In this document: piece by piece, positions 18,213-27,976 of the stretch
Layout of the letters: each line of letters opens with the position of its first letter
How positions within the stretch are numbered: the first letter of the stretch is position 1
Source of the DNA: Methylomonas sp.
GTDB taxonomy: Bacteria; Pseudomonadota; Gammaproteobacteria; Methylococcales; Methylomonadaceae
Direction of reading: 5' to 3'
Length of the DNA stretch: 64,000 nucleotides
Assembly: GCF_023228165.1 (NCBI RefSeq)
Contig: NZ_JALOBS010000001.1
Coordinates: 186,001-250,000 of the forward strand
Translations under genes and position numbers: made by a program
The notes under the pieces: generated by a model
Seen by the model: the letters and a program-made list of their open reading frames with translations, nothing else
Database searches by the model: none
Told to the model about the DNA's origin: nothing

Positions 18213-18545
18213 GATAGTATTCTTAAAATAATGAGTGTCGGGCCCGAATAAAACCGGGTACAAAATGGGGTGGAATTATACAAGGGCGACGAAAAAAGTC
18301 TACTCGTTCAATTTAGCCCTATTGGAATGGAATAGTGAACTGCATCGGGACTAATATGGCGAGGACAACCCCGCAATCGAAACCAGAAACCCGACTATTA
18401 AACTGGACGTCACTTTAAGTGACTGCGGATTAATTTGATTGGCGATTCAAGCATGGTGCTTTTAGTCTCAACCATTTTCCAGCAGGTTCGGTCAATAACT
18501 TGTAAAACCAAGTTGTCGTAACACCCCCGCCTATAAGGATCAACG

Positions 18546-19754
18546 TTAAGACTTTTCGGTCAACGGACAAGCACCAAATACTTCCACCCGATCTCGTCCG
18601 TTTGCCTTTGCTCTATAAAGCGCGGTATCCGCACAATGAATAATCTGGTCGATATCGGTGTATTGCTTATCATTGTCCAGTTCCGGCACCATACAATACA
18701 AACCGATGCTTATGGTCAATTGGACTTGTTTATCGGCGACGCGCCACTTCAGACTTTTAATATTCTCTCTAATCCGCTCTGCGAAGGTTTTACCGTTATC
18801 GCAGCCGGTGTTAACAAAGATAATGACAAACTCTTCCCCACCAAAACGCACCAATATGTCGGTATTTCTAACCAATTTTTGCAATGCACCCGCTACGGTA
18901 ATTAAAACCTCGTCGCCAAAGGCATGCCCATACTCGTCATTAATGTTTTTAAAGTGATCAATATCCATCATTAACAAACAAAATGGGTATTCGTACCGAT
19001 TATGCTGGGCAAAGGCCAATTCGACTTGGTCGTAGAAATAGCGCCTATTATGCAAGCCCGTCAATTGGTCTTGCATTGACATACTGACATAATAATCTTT
19101 TAACCGTCGGGGCTCTTCAACCAATCGTTCCAGCTCGGCTGTTCTTGTCGCAATCTGAATTTCCATTTGCTGAAATAACCGCCGATTAGTAATCAGCTGT
19201 CCAAGGATATTGCTGAACACCTGAAGCAGGCGCATATGCCAAACCGTAAAAAAATCCGGTTCCGAATGTGAGACGTTTAATACCCCAATCAATTCTTTAT
19301 GCAAGGTAAATACCGGAGTGCAGATGATGGAACCGGGCATATTTTCGCTATCCAGCCCTAAGGTAAATCGCTCATCTTCAAAGCAATTACTGCAATGCTG
19401 CATCTCGCCCGTAGCGGCCGCAGTACCGATTATCCCCTCGCCCATCCGAAAACTCATCGTGCTCTGAGAATATAAGGCGTCACTACTACTTTGCTCAGCC
19501 ACACTTACGCCGGTAACGTTGCTCAGCAAATCATCATCATCCAAGATAAAGAACGAACATCTTTCAATATCTTGATTAGACAGCAGACAGGACAAGGCAA
19601 GCCTGATAACGGCTTTTTCGTCCGCCATCTCGCAGCTAATTTCAGACAGGGATCTTACAGCGGAAAGGGCATTGACCAGATCGACAATCAAGTCCTGTAC
19701 GTTGGTACCATCCCAGTCTTTATCCAGATTCAGCAACGTGTTCTTTCTTAGCAT
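18546..19754 (-). CDS. GAF-GGDEF diguanylate cyclase
   Basis: A 402-residue cytoplasmic protein with a GAF sensor (about 40-190) and a C-terminal GGDEF domain (about 225-395). The active-site signature is GGEEF at 305-309 and an inhibitory-site RxxD (RNTD, 296-299) lies 5 residues before it, so the enzyme should make c-di-GMP and be subject to product inhibition. DIDHFKNINDEYGH is intact. The start overlaps the end of the HDOD gene by 7 bases, third in a ygfX-HDOD-GGDEF operon. The GAF ligand is unknown. Confidence 0.93.
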   Translation of the reverse strand: MLRKNTLLNLDKDWDGTNVQDLIVDLVNALSAVRSLSEISCEMADEKAVIRLALSCLLSNQDIERCSFFILDDDDLLSNVTGVSVAEQSSSDALYSQSTMSFRMGEGIIGTAAATGEMQHCSNCFEDERFTLGLDSENMPGSIICTPVFTLHKELIGVLNVSHSEPDFFTVWHMRLLQVFSNILGQLITNRRLFQQMEIQIATRTAELERLVEEPRRLKDYYVSMSMQDQLTGLHNRRYFYDQVELAFAQHNRYEYPFCLLMMDIDHFKNINDEYGHAFGDEVLITVAGALQKLVRNTDILVRFGGEEFVIIFVNTGCDNGKTFAERIRENIKSLKWRVADKQVQLTISIGLYCMVPELDNDKQYTDIDQIIHCADTALYRAKANGRDRVEVFGACPLTEKS

Positions 19755-20614
19755 CCCCCCATCTCCGACGCCAATTTTTGAACATTATCCTTACCGTCCA
19801 ACATTGTGCGAAACACCGTTATGACTGCTTCGAAAGGAAGCTGAGCCTGCTCTGCGATCAGATTAAGGTCGCTTTCTTCCGCATCTTGATCAAGTATCGA
19901 ATAACATATCCGCTGGCTGGCATGTAAGCAGCGATTAAGCTCTGTTTGATTTTCCGTTAAACCATTAGTGTTAAATTGATTCAGCATAGATTGATAAAAC
20001 TCGGGTAATCGCCATTTTTTAAGCAGAATATAGCCCATCTGGTAATGACTTTGTCCAAATCGCTTCTCTATTTCAGCTTCGATATGAAAATAATTGTTTG
20101 AATCCTGACACAAAATACCGTCAAGCTCTTCCGGGAACAAATAGGCCGCCACCAAAATACCGATATGCAACAATAATCCGCAAGTATAGGCATTTGCGGG
20201 AGAAACGTTCTGCCAACGGTGCTGATTTGCCAATTTCTGAGCAGTAATAGCCGTGATTAAAGAATGCATCCAGAACGACTGGCTATCGAAACCTTTACAA
20301 TGCTTTGGATCCAGCTGGACATTTAACAAAATACCTAGCGAAAGGCTCTTGACCAACTGTAACCCCAGCACGCGCACTATTGCGGTATGAAGATCGTCAA
20401 TTTGGTTTAACTGGCCAAAAAAAGCCGAATTTGCCAGCCCCAACAACCGCGCAACCAAGGCCGGCGATAAGGAAATGACTTTTACCAGTGTTTCAATCTC
20501 TACATCCGGATCGTTTACCGCCTCTAAAATTTTGACACTTGCCTCGGGCAAAGCCGGCAAATTTTTAAGCTTATTAATCCGGGACTCAATTGACAGCTTA
20601 GTAATCTCATCCAT
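19748..20614 (-). CDS. HDOD-domain protein
   Basis: A 288-residue protein starting at ATG 20614, which overlaps the ygfX stop in TAATG; a GTG-like extension to 20629 would overlap further and is less likely. The HDOD domain covers about 10-210: LPALPEASVKILEAV, VKVISLSPALVARLLGLANS and GLLLHIGILVA are typical. HDOD domains look like HD phosphohydrolases but lack most metal ligands and act as scaffolds in signalling. Its place before a diguanylate cyclase suggests a shared signalling task. Confidence 0.9.
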   Translation of the reverse strand: MDEITKLSIESRINKLKNLPALPEASVKILEAVNDPDVEIETLVKVISLSPALVARLLGLANSAFFGQLNQIDDLHTAIVRVLGLQLVKSLSLGILLNVQLDPKHCKGFDSQSFWMHSLITAITAQKLANQHRWQNVSPANAYTCGLLLHIGILVAAYLFPEELDGILCQDSNNYFHIEAEIEKRFGQSHYQMGYILLKKWRLPEFYQSMLNQFNTNGLTENQTELNRCLHASQRICYSILDQDAEESDLNLIAEQAQLPFEAVITVFRTMLDGKDNVQKLASEMGGC

Positions 20615-21045
20615 TAATTTCGCTCGCATCCCGATAAAGTAAGACTGACCCTTAAAAGACGAAAATCATCCGCGGATAAGGCGTCATTCGCTATTAGTAC
20701 TGACATTGTCGATTGCGTATTTGTTTTAAAGCTTAAAAATATGACCCATCTCGTAATGACGGTATCTGCTAATACCTGACCGGCTACAAAATCCGCACCA
20801 TCAAATGCCATCTCCCAGCCATTACTTTTAGTATATCTCAGCAGCAGGCCGGATGTTTTCCAATATTTCCAGCTCGTCCACCACAGCGTGACAACCGCGG
20901 CAAGCAATAACGACTGATAGAGGATAGGCAGCGAATTCAAAACACATGCCAAAATGGCCAACAGATGTAAAAGATCAACTGCCAATCTAGACCTGGGTGA
21001 AGGCCTGACCTCAAAAAAATGTGCTGATTGGAAACTTTGCGCCAT
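20614..21045 (-). CDS. ygfX: YgfX/CptA-family membrane protein
   Basis: A 143-residue protein with two adjacent membrane helices (about 23-40 and 42-58) and a small C-terminal cytoplasmic domain, the layout of YgfX. In E. coli ygfX is paired with sdhE (flavinylation factor) and has been reported to affect cytoskeletal proteins. Here sdhE is not adjacent; the gene instead heads the HDOD-GGDEF operon and is divergent from ygfZ, which lies near ygfX in many gammaproteobacteria. Confidence 0.7.
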   Translation of the reverse strand: MAQSFQSAHFFEVRPSPRSRLAVDLLHLLAILACVLNSLPILYQSLLLAAVVTLWWTSWKYWKTSGLLLRYTKSNGWEMAFDGADFVAGQVLADTVITRWVIFLSFKTNTQSTMSVLIANDALSADDFRLLRVSLTLSGCERN

Positions 21046-21128
21046 TTACCCGTCTTTATATCGCCGCTCAACGTGTAGAATAGTTGGCATACCGACTCTG
21101 TGTTTAACCTTTGTAATTTAGCGATTCA

Positions 21129-22031
21129 ATGACCGCGCAAAACCAACCAACCACGTTTCTATATCATCTAAACCACCTGGCAATTATAGAAGTTAATGGC
21201 GAAGACGCCTGCCAGTTTTTACAAGGCCAATTGACATGCAATATCAACGAGCTAACTCAACAAAAAACCAGCATTGCCGCCTTTTGTAATGCAAAAGGCC
21301 GCGTGATCAGCACATTACTGATCATTAAAACTCAGCTTGGCTTCTTTTTAATATTGCCGGCCAGCTTACTGGGTACAGTCCTTAAAAAACTGCAAATGTA
21401 CGTATTACGCGCTAAAGTCAAACTCACCGAACCGAAAAATATAGCCATAACCGGTCTTACTAGTTCGAACGGCATTGTCGATATCTCACTCCCCAAGCAG
21501 GACTTTTTTTGCACTGAAAACCACGAAACGCTATTTATCAAGCTGCCGTCTGCCGGCCGATTTTTGTGTATAGTCCCTTCCAACAAATTGGCGCAGCATC
21601 CTTTCGCAAGGTTACCAAGCGCACCCGTTGCCGAATGGCGTTTTGAAGATATATCCAGCGGCTTTCCCTGGTTCGAAGCCTCACGATCAGAACAATTCAT
21701 CCCCCAGATGTTGAATATCGACCAGCTTGGTGGAATCAGCTTCAGCAAAGGTTGTTATACCGGCCAGGAAATCGTCGCCCGCACCCATTATTTAGGCAAG
21801 GCAAAACGCCAACTTTATTTAGCCGAAAGCAACGAAATTCTAGCGCAAGATACTGACGTTGCCGTAAAAGATGCCGAATCCGGGGAGAAATACGGGGATA
21901 TTCTGGCATTGGAATCGTATGGCGCAATTACCCGTTTATTGGTAGTGCTACAAACAGTTGATGACAAACCAAAAATCCTTATACTGGACAACCAACAGCA
22001 CACCCCAATCAAATTAATTCCTTGCCAATAG
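21129..22031 (+). CDS. ygfZ: Folate-binding Fe-S cluster assembly/repair protein YgfZ
   Basis: A 300-residue protein related to the glycine cleavage T protein. The family signature KGCYTGQEIVAR is present with its essential cysteine, and FLQGQLTCNI near residue 28 is conserved. YgfZ uses tetrahydrofolate in keeping certain Fe-S enzymes active. It is the first gene of a plus-strand operon with an HDOD protein (15 bases later) and a Cox15-like protein, and shares a divergent promoter region with ygfX. Confidence 0.95.
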   Translation: MTAQNQPTTFLYHLNHLAIIEVNGEDACQFLQGQLTCNINELTQQKTSIAAFCNAKGRVISTLLIIKTQLGFFLILPASLLGTVLKKLQMYVLRAKVKLTEPKNIAITGLTSSNGIVDISLPKQDFFCTENHETLFIKLPSAGRFLCIVPSNKLAQHPFARLPSAPVAEWRFEDISSGFPWFEASRSEQFIPQMLNIDQLGGISFSKGCYTGQEIVARTHYLGKAKRQLYLAESNEILAQDTDVAVKDAESGEKYGDILALESYGAITRLLVVLQTVDDKPKILILDNQQHTPIKLIPCQ

Positions 22032-22046
22032 CCGGAAAGCTTAAGT

Positions 22047-22889
22047 ATGCAATTTAAATCCGTTCAAGACTTCCTGGTCCACGTAAAAACCGAACTGGAA
22101 GCAAATCGGTTGATTTTACCCACCTTGCCTGATATCGCATTAAAAGTGCGCGATTCAGTATCCAAAGGCGATGCATCAGCGCAAGAATTGGCCGAAATGA
22201 TCACCACCGACGCGGCCCTGTCCGCGCGCTTGATTCAGGTTGCTAATAGTCCGCTGTACCGTGGCGCCAATGAAATTAAAAATATCCAGATGGCCGTTAC
22301 CCGGCTCGGCAACAGCACGATCCGTACCTTGATTACCAGCCTGGTAATGCAGCAAATGTTTAAGCCAACCACGGCATTGCTGGAACATTACTTCCGCAAA
22401 ATCTGGGAACAAGGGGTTAATGTCTCAGCTATCAGCCGAGCGTTGGCCGCGTTTGTACCCCAACTGAATCCGGATGAAGCCATGCTGGCCGGCCTGATCC
22501 ATCAAATCGGCAAACTCCCGATTCTAACTTTGGTGGAAAAAATCCCGGAGTTTAAAGACAGCCCTTCCCGGCTGGAAAAACTACTGGAAAAAGCTCACCC
22601 TCACGTGGGCAAACTGATCATGGATACCTGGAATTTCCCCGAGGAATTAAAGCTGGTTGCTTCGGAATATGTAGATTTCCAACGCGACCATGACGGGCCT
22701 GCCGACTATGTCGATTTGGTTCAAGTTGCATTTTTACAGAGTATTGTCGGCACGGATCATCCCGCCTGTCGGGTTGACTGGGCTATGGTACCGGCCTTTG
22801 CCAAACTGGGCTTACAAACCGATTCGGAAATCCTGGAAATCGAAGGGGTTTCGGAAGAAATCGAACTCGCCCAAGCCATGTTCTTATAA
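22047..22889 (+). CDS. HDOD-domain protein
   Basis: A 280-residue single HDOD protein: LPTLPDIALKVRDSV, ITTDAALSARLIQVANSPLY and MLAGLIHQIGKLPIL are the conserved blocks. It has no attached output domain. Probably a signalling scaffold. It sits between ygfZ and a cox15-like gene with 15- and 5-base gaps, so all three are likely cotranscribed. It is the second HDOD gene within 3 kb, the other lying on the opposite strand. Confidence 0.92.
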   Translation: MQFKSVQDFLVHVKTELEANRLILPTLPDIALKVRDSVSKGDASAQELAEMITTDAALSARLIQVANSPLYRGANEIKNIQMAVTRLGNSTIRTLITSLVMQQMFKPTTALLEHYFRKIWEQGVNVSAISRALAAFVPQLNPDEAMLAGLIHQIGKLPILTLVEKIPEFKDSPSRLEKLLEKAHPHVGKLIMDTWNFPEELKLVASEYVDFQRDHDGPADYVDLVQVAFLQSIVGTDHPACRVDWAMVPAFAKLGLQTDSEILEIEGVSEEIELAQAMFL

Positions 22890-22894
22890 ACATA

Positions 22895-23872
22895 ATGATT
22901 GATTCACACGCTGCAGCCCGTTTCCGTAAACTGGGTACACTGACTATTTTCGCGGTTTATTTCGTCATCCTGGTCGGCGGCATTGTGCGCGCCTCCGGTG
23001 CCGGCATGGGTTGCCCGGATTGGCCCACCTGCTTCGGACAGTGGGTGCCACCGACCGACGAATCGCAACTACCGAGCAATTATCACGAAATATATGCCGC
23101 GCGCGGTTACGAAAATACCACGTTCAACCTCATAAAAACCTGGACCGAATACACCAATCGATTGGTGGGGGTTACTATCGGGTTTTTGATTTTCCTCACC
23201 GCCTGGTCGTCGCGCATATACATAAAAACCGATAAAACCACGTTCTATCTGGCGATATCGGCATTTTTATTGGTGGGATTTCAAGGCTGGCTGGGATCAG
23301 CCGTGGTCGCCAGCAACTTAAAACCTTTCATGATTACGCTGCACATGCTGGTGGCATTGTTCATCGTGGCTTTATTAATTTACGCGATCAGCCGTTCGCA
23401 GCAAACACTGCTAACGGCTATCGATGCCAACTGGGTAAATCCGCGTTTTACATTAATATTAAAAATTGCCATGGCCATGACCTTGTTACAGGTGGCGATG
23501 GGTACCCAAGTCAGAGAATCGGTCGATTATATAGCGCACCAACACAGCTATATCGACCGCCAGTACTGGCGAGACAGTTTTCCCATCATTTTCTACGTCC
23601 ATCGTTCTTTTTCCGCCATCATTTTATTCACCAACCTCTGGCTGGCCTGGACGATTCATATAAATGTCGAAAAGAACAGCCTGTTGCTTAAAGTGGCTTA
23701 TGCGCTAACTGGTCTGATCGTGACGGCCATTTTGGCCGGGGTGAGTCTGGACCGTCTGGGTTTCCCGGCCTTTGCCCAACCCATACACCTGTTAATGGCT
23801 AATCTTATTTTCGGCGCACAGTTTTTCCTGTTTATTTGCCTACATTACGCCAAAGGCAAAGCCTTGCAATAA
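22895..23872 (+). CDS. Cox15/CtaA-family heme A synthase-like protein
   Basis: A 325-residue integral membrane protein with about eight helices. Family features are GGIVRASGAGMGCPDWPTCF, the EYTNRLVG segment with its heme-ligand His replaced in part by the usual Glu-Tyr-Thr context, a TLHMLVALFIV helix and HRSFSAIILF with conserved histidines, and a C-terminal QPIHLLMANL. The known role of the family is oxidation of heme O to heme A for cytochrome oxidase. No ctaB or cox genes are in the window. Its position behind an HDOD gene is unusual. Confidence 0.87.
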   Translation: MIDSHAAARFRKLGTLTIFAVYFVILVGGIVRASGAGMGCPDWPTCFGQWVPPTDESQLPSNYHEIYAARGYENTTFNLIKTWTEYTNRLVGVTIGFLIFLTAWSSRIYIKTDKTTFYLAISAFLLVGFQGWLGSAVVASNLKPFMITLHMLVALFIVALLIYAISRSQQTLLTAIDANWVNPRFTLILKIAMAMTLLQVAMGTQVRESVDYIAHQHSYIDRQYWRDSFPIIFYVHRSFSAIILFTNLWLAWTIHINVEKNSLLLKVAYALTGLIVTAILAGVSLDRLGFPAFAQPIHLLMANLIFGAQFFLFICLHYAKGKALQ

Positions 23873-23909
23873 CATCCTCGTTTTACCCAAATTATCAATA
23901 AGTTAAGCA

Positions 23910-23933
23910 TTGTGCCGTAATTTTACGGTACAA
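23910..23933. promoter_or_regulatory. 24-base near-perfect palindrome upstream of the helicase gene
   Basis: Arms TTGTGCCGTAA and TTACGGTACAA around a TT centre, with one mismatched pair. It lies 57 bases before the DEAD-box start and 37 bases after the cox15-like stop. No T run follows, so an operator or an mRNA hairpin in the helicase leader is more likely than a terminator. Confidence 0.5.
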
Positions 23934-23990
23934 TGCCAGTATTGCCTGCCGTCCGCAGACAGTTCTCTTTATTCTCTACAGGTATATTTA

Positions 23991-25724
23991 ATGTCAGACA
24001 CCCCCACCGCCACGCCGTCCTTCAAAGATTTAGCACTATCCGAACCGGTTTTGAAAGCGCTGCAAACCATCGGTTACGAAACACCCTCTCCCATTCAGGC
24101 GCAAATCATTCCTTTCGTCATGGCTGGCCGCGACGTACTTGGGCAGGCGCAAACAGGCACCGGCAAAACCGCTGCCTTTGCCATGCCGATACTGACTCGC
24201 ATCGACATTAAACAAAAAGATCCGCAAGCCCTGGTATTAGCGCCTACCCGGGAGCTGGCCATTCAAGTTGCCGAGGCATTTCAAAGCTATGCCGCCCACA
24301 TCAAAGGCTTTCACGTACTGCCGATATACGGCGGCCAGGATTACTCCATTCAATTGCGTCAATTAAATCGCGGCGCCCACGTCGTGGTAGGCACGCCGGG
24401 TCGGGTCATGGACCATATGCGCCGAGGTACTTTAAAGCTGGATCAATTGAAAACCCTGGTTCTGGACGAAGCGGACGAAATGTTGCGCATGGGCTTTATC
24501 GACGACGTGGAATGGATCCTGGAACAAACGCCATCGACTCGGCAAACGGCATTATTTTCAGCCACCATGCCCACCGAAATTCGCAAGATTGCCCAAAAAT
24601 ATTTGAGTAATCCGGAACAAGTCACTATCAAAGTTAAAACCACAACCGCGGCAAACATTCGCCAGCGTTACTGGTTTGTCAGCGGCTTGCATAAAATGGA
24701 TGCCTTGACCCGTATTCTGGAAGCCGAAAACTTCGATGGCATGATCATTTTTGTTAGAACCAAAACCGCTACTATCGAAGTAGCCGAAAAACTGGAAGCC
24801 CGCGGCTTCTCGGCGTCGGCAATTAACGGCGATATGTCGCAAGCCCTGCGTGAACGCGCCATAGAAAACCTTAAGAGCGGCAAGTTGGATATTCTGATCG
24901 CCACGGATGTAGCCGCCCGAGGTCTTGATGTCGACCGCATCACCCACGTGGTTAATTACGATATCCCTTACGATACCGAATCCTATGTACACCGCATCGG
25001 CCGCACCGGTCGCGCCGGTCGTACCGGCGATGCGATTTTATTCGTTTCGCCGCGTGAAAAACGTTTACTGGCCAATATTGAACAAGCCACTAAACAGAAA
25101 GTCGAAGAAATGCAGTTACCTTCGACCGAGTTTATCAATAATGCCCGCGTGAATCGCTTCAAACAACGTATTACCGACACTTTGGGCGCCGAAGAACTCA
25201 GCTTTTACAACCAGCTGATCAATCAGTATCAGGTTGAACACGACGTACCAGCCGTTGACATTGCCGCCGCACTGGCTAAGTTGCTGCAAGGCGATACGCC
25301 TTTATTAATGAAAGAGGTCTCTAAAAAACCACGCAAAGATGCGGATGACAAGGCGCGGGGTAAAGACCATGACCGTGAGCGTGGCCCCAAACGCGAGCGC
25401 GGCAGAACCGGCACCGTGGAAATGGATCTGTTTCGCATCGAGGTCGGCCATAGTGACGGCGTCAAACCCGGCAATATCGTCGGCGCCATCGCCAACGAAA
25501 CCGGCATTGACGGCGACCATATCGCCCGCATCAAAATCGAAGAAAATTACAGCACAGTGGAATTACCTGCCGGCATGCCGAAAGACCTGTTTCAGGCCTT
25601 AAAAAGGGTTCGGGTTGTCGGCAAACCTTTGAATATTTCCAAATATGACCCTAATTTGGTTAAAAAGGATAAAAGCAAAAAACGAGTAGGTTCCACCTCT
25701 AGACGCGGCAAAAACCAAGAGTAA
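23991..25724 (+). CDS. deaD: DEAD-box ATP-dependent RNA helicase (DeaD/CsdA type)
   Basis: A 577-residue protein read from ATG 23991 (MSDTPTATPSFKDL), with AGG before it; an in-frame extension upstream is not conserved. All core motifs are present: Q motif GYETPSPIQAQ, motif I AQTGTGKT, DEAD in VLDEADEML, SAT, and HRIGRTGRAGR. A basic linker (DRERGPKRERGR) precedes a DbpA-like RNA-binding domain near 480-550. DeaD helps ribosome assembly and mRNA turnover, especially in the cold. A long leader with a palindrome suggests post-transcriptional control, as known for cold-shock helicases. Confidence 0.95.
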   Translation: MSDTPTATPSFKDLALSEPVLKALQTIGYETPSPIQAQIIPFVMAGRDVLGQAQTGTGKTAAFAMPILTRIDIKQKDPQALVLAPTRELAIQVAEAFQSYAAHIKGFHVLPIYGGQDYSIQLRQLNRGAHVVVGTPGRVMDHMRRGTLKLDQLKTLVLDEADEMLRMGFIDDVEWILEQTPSTRQTALFSATMPTEIRKIAQKYLSNPEQVTIKVKTTTAANIRQRYWFVSGLHKMDALTRILEAENFDGMIIFVRTKTATIEVAEKLEARGFSASAINGDMSQALRERAIENLKSGKLDILIATDVAARGLDVDRITHVVNYDIPYDTESYVHRIGRTGRAGRTGDAILFVSPREKRLLANIEQATKQKVEEMQLPSTEFINNARVNRFKQRITDTLGAEELSFYNQLINQYQVEHDVPAVDIAAALAKLLQGDTPLLMKEVSKKPRKDADDKARGKDHDRERGPKRERGRTGTVEMDLFRIEVGHSDGVKPGNIVGAIANETGIDGDHIARIKIEENYSTVELPAGMPKDLFQALKRVRVVGKPLNISKYDPNLVKKDKSKKRVGSTSRRGKNQE

Positions 25725-25729
25725 TTGGC

Positions 25730-27976
25730 TTAATCCGGCTTTGACTGGTTATCAGGCGCCAAAGCCGGAGCAGTCGGAGATTCGGCGACTTGCAAACCGT
25801 TGCGGATATGCAAGTCGCGTTGCGGAAACGGAATCTCTATCCCGTATTTTCGTAACGCGGTTTCCAGTTCCCAATAATAAGCCGCTCTGACTCGTTGCGG
25901 CCTTTTCACCGCTTGCGGCTGCACCCAAACCACCAATTCAAAATCCAGACTGCTATCGCCGAAATTAATCAACCATACTTCCGGTTCGCGGTTTGTCTTG
26001 TTTTTTAGGGTATGCGGTGTGTTTTGCGCCGCTTCCAGAGCGGCCTTTCTGACAACATCCTTGTCACTGCCATAGGCGACCCCAAAAGGGATGTGAATCC
26101 GCCGAGAGGCGTCTGTCAACGTCCAGTTAATGACCTGGCCGTTCACGAACTCGGAATTCGGAACCAGAATATCCACCATATCCGTGGTTGTCACCAGGGT
26201 ACTTCGTACATTGATGGCTTTGACCTCGCCCGCCAAGCCGGTCGATAGCTCCACAAAATCACCAATGCGCAAACTACGCTCAAACAGCACAATCAGCCCG
26301 GATACGAAATTACTGACAATAGCCTGCAAGCCAAAACCCACCCCTAAACTCAACGCACCGGCGATTAATGCAAAGTTACTGAGATCGACGCCGATACTGG
26401 ACAGACCGATGCTGATACCGATGATCAAGATCAGATAATGCGCCAAGCGTCCCAGGGTGTATAAATAGGTCAAACTGCCGCCCTGGCGCTCGCTAAGATG
26501 GGTCAAGCCCCTACGTACAAAATGCGAAAGCGCCCAAGCCAAGGTAATAACCAACACTACCCGCAGAATACCCAGCAGCGTCACCGGTGTTTCGCCTATC
26601 TTAAAAAGACTGCCCTCCATATGATCCCAAAATATTTCCCAAACTTTGACCGTGGAGATTTTGACATTCGCCAGCCCGGTAACCAAAGCTCCTTGCTTAT
26701 CTGCCGCCAGCGCATCCGCCCTATCCGCAATTAACTTTGCATCATAAATTTCACTATCCAGACGCTGCAGCGACAGCAGGGTATTTTGTACTTCGGTTAA
26801 GCGCTTCTGGGTCAAAATCACCACGTCGCTATTCTGTTTTTCCGTGCTGACAAATAGGGTCGCCAGCGATTTTCCGGCCCGACCTTGATCGTATTCAACC
26901 TTTTCCTGCCAACCAATCAACTTATCGTCAATCTTCTTGATATTATCCAGATGGGCCTGCAATTCGGTTTTGAACTTATTTAATTCATCGCCATTATCGG
27001 TTCGCAACATCTGCATCAACAGATATTCCATGTGCTTGCGGGACAGCAATGCATCAGCCACGGCTTCTTTGATACTGGCGTGAATGACGCGCTGTTTGGA
27101 CAGTAACGAGCGCGCGGCGCCCTCATCGGTATCCAGGCTTTCGACCTCAACCACGGCTACTAACTGAGTCAGGTTTTCTCGCGCATTCACATGGCCTTGT
27201 TCCGCGACCTTGATATCTTTTTTTAATTGCTCTATGTCTTGGTCACTAACCACGATCCGGCCGCGGGCCGTTCTGATTTCCTTGATTAATTGCGCCAGTT
27301 GCATATCGTTGACAGCCAATACCGCCCTTTTCAAACGCAACCTTTCTCGCTCTAAAACCCACTGAGCCCATGCGGACATAACCCGCACGCCTTGCCTGGA
27401 TTTATCCTTAGCCTGCTCCGAAAGCTCCAAATAGGCCGCCATCAGCGTATCGAGGTGTCGCCGCGCTACGTTTTGACGCTTGTCATCCAGCCTTAATTCG
27501 TCTGTCTCGGATTGTAAATCGGCTTGCAGACTTTGCCGCTTCCGTACCATATCCAGCCATTGCCGTAAGCTATAGACGGTTTGGATGTCCAAAGTCGCGG
27601 CCGGCTCCGGGCTGGGCTTGTCGCGCAATTCGCGATACCGTTGCAGATACTCGATCAGATCGGCTATCTCTGCCGCGATATCGGATGATTCATCGGCATT
27701 TTGTTTTTTCAGCGAATCGCTGGTCCAATCAATGCGTTGCTTTAACCGGACGGAATCGACATCGAAATAACGCCACCAGCCGACTGCCAAATCGAGGGGA
27801 TTTGGCGGTTGATTCAACGAAGCCGAATTACTATTTTCAGTGCTTGCCTTAGCCGTGGATTCGCTTAGTCCCGGTAAAGCAATTTGAGCCTGCGCGGCAG
27901 ATATGGCACACAGTAAAATGAACAGCAAGTATCTCATCCACGGAATGCCCGCTTGATTTGTGAAATGAATGTTCAT
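25730..27976 (-). CDS. MscS-family mechanosensitive channel with long periplasmic coiled coil
   Basis: A 748-residue protein of the KefA/MscK-like size class. The start is ATG 27976, overlapping the stop of the YihY gene in ATGA. A signal peptide is followed by a periplasmic helical domain (about 50-440) rich in coiled coil, several membrane helices and the MscS pore and beta domains near 540-720: FALIAGALSLGVGFGLQAIVS is the conserved pore-lining helix, then GDFVELSTGLAGEVKAINVRST. It should open under membrane tension to release solutes. Confidence 0.92.
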   Translation of the reverse strand: MNIHFTNQAGIPWMRYLLFILLCAISAAQAQIALPGLSESTAKASTENSNSASLNQPPNPLDLAVGWWRYFDVDSVRLKQRIDWTSDSLKKQNADESSDIAAEIADLIEYLQRYRELRDKPSPEPAATLDIQTVYSLRQWLDMVRKRQSLQADLQSETDELRLDDKRQNVARRHLDTLMAAYLELSEQAKDKSRQGVRVMSAWAQWVLERERLRLKRAVLAVNDMQLAQLIKEIRTARGRIVVSDQDIEQLKKDIKVAEQGHVNARENLTQLVAVVEVESLDTDEGAARSLLSKQRVIHASIKEAVADALLSRKHMEYLLMQMLRTDNGDELNKFKTELQAHLDNIKKIDDKLIGWQEKVEYDQGRAGKSLATLFVSTEKQNSDVVILTQKRLTEVQNTLLSLQRLDSEIYDAKLIADRADALAADKQGALVTGLANVKISTVKVWEIFWDHMEGSLFKIGETPVTLLGILRVVLVITLAWALSHFVRRGLTHLSERQGGSLTYLYTLGRLAHYLILIIGISIGLSSIGVDLSNFALIAGALSLGVGFGLQAIVSNFVSGLIVLFERSLRIGDFVELSTGLAGEVKAINVRSTLVTTTDMVDILVPNSEFVNGQVINWTLTDASRRIHIPFGVAYGSDKDVVRKAALEAAQNTPHTLKNKTNREPEVWLINFGDSSLDFELVVWVQPQAVKRPQRVRAAYYWELETALRKYGIEIPFPQRDLHIRNGLQVAESPTAPALAPDNQSKPD

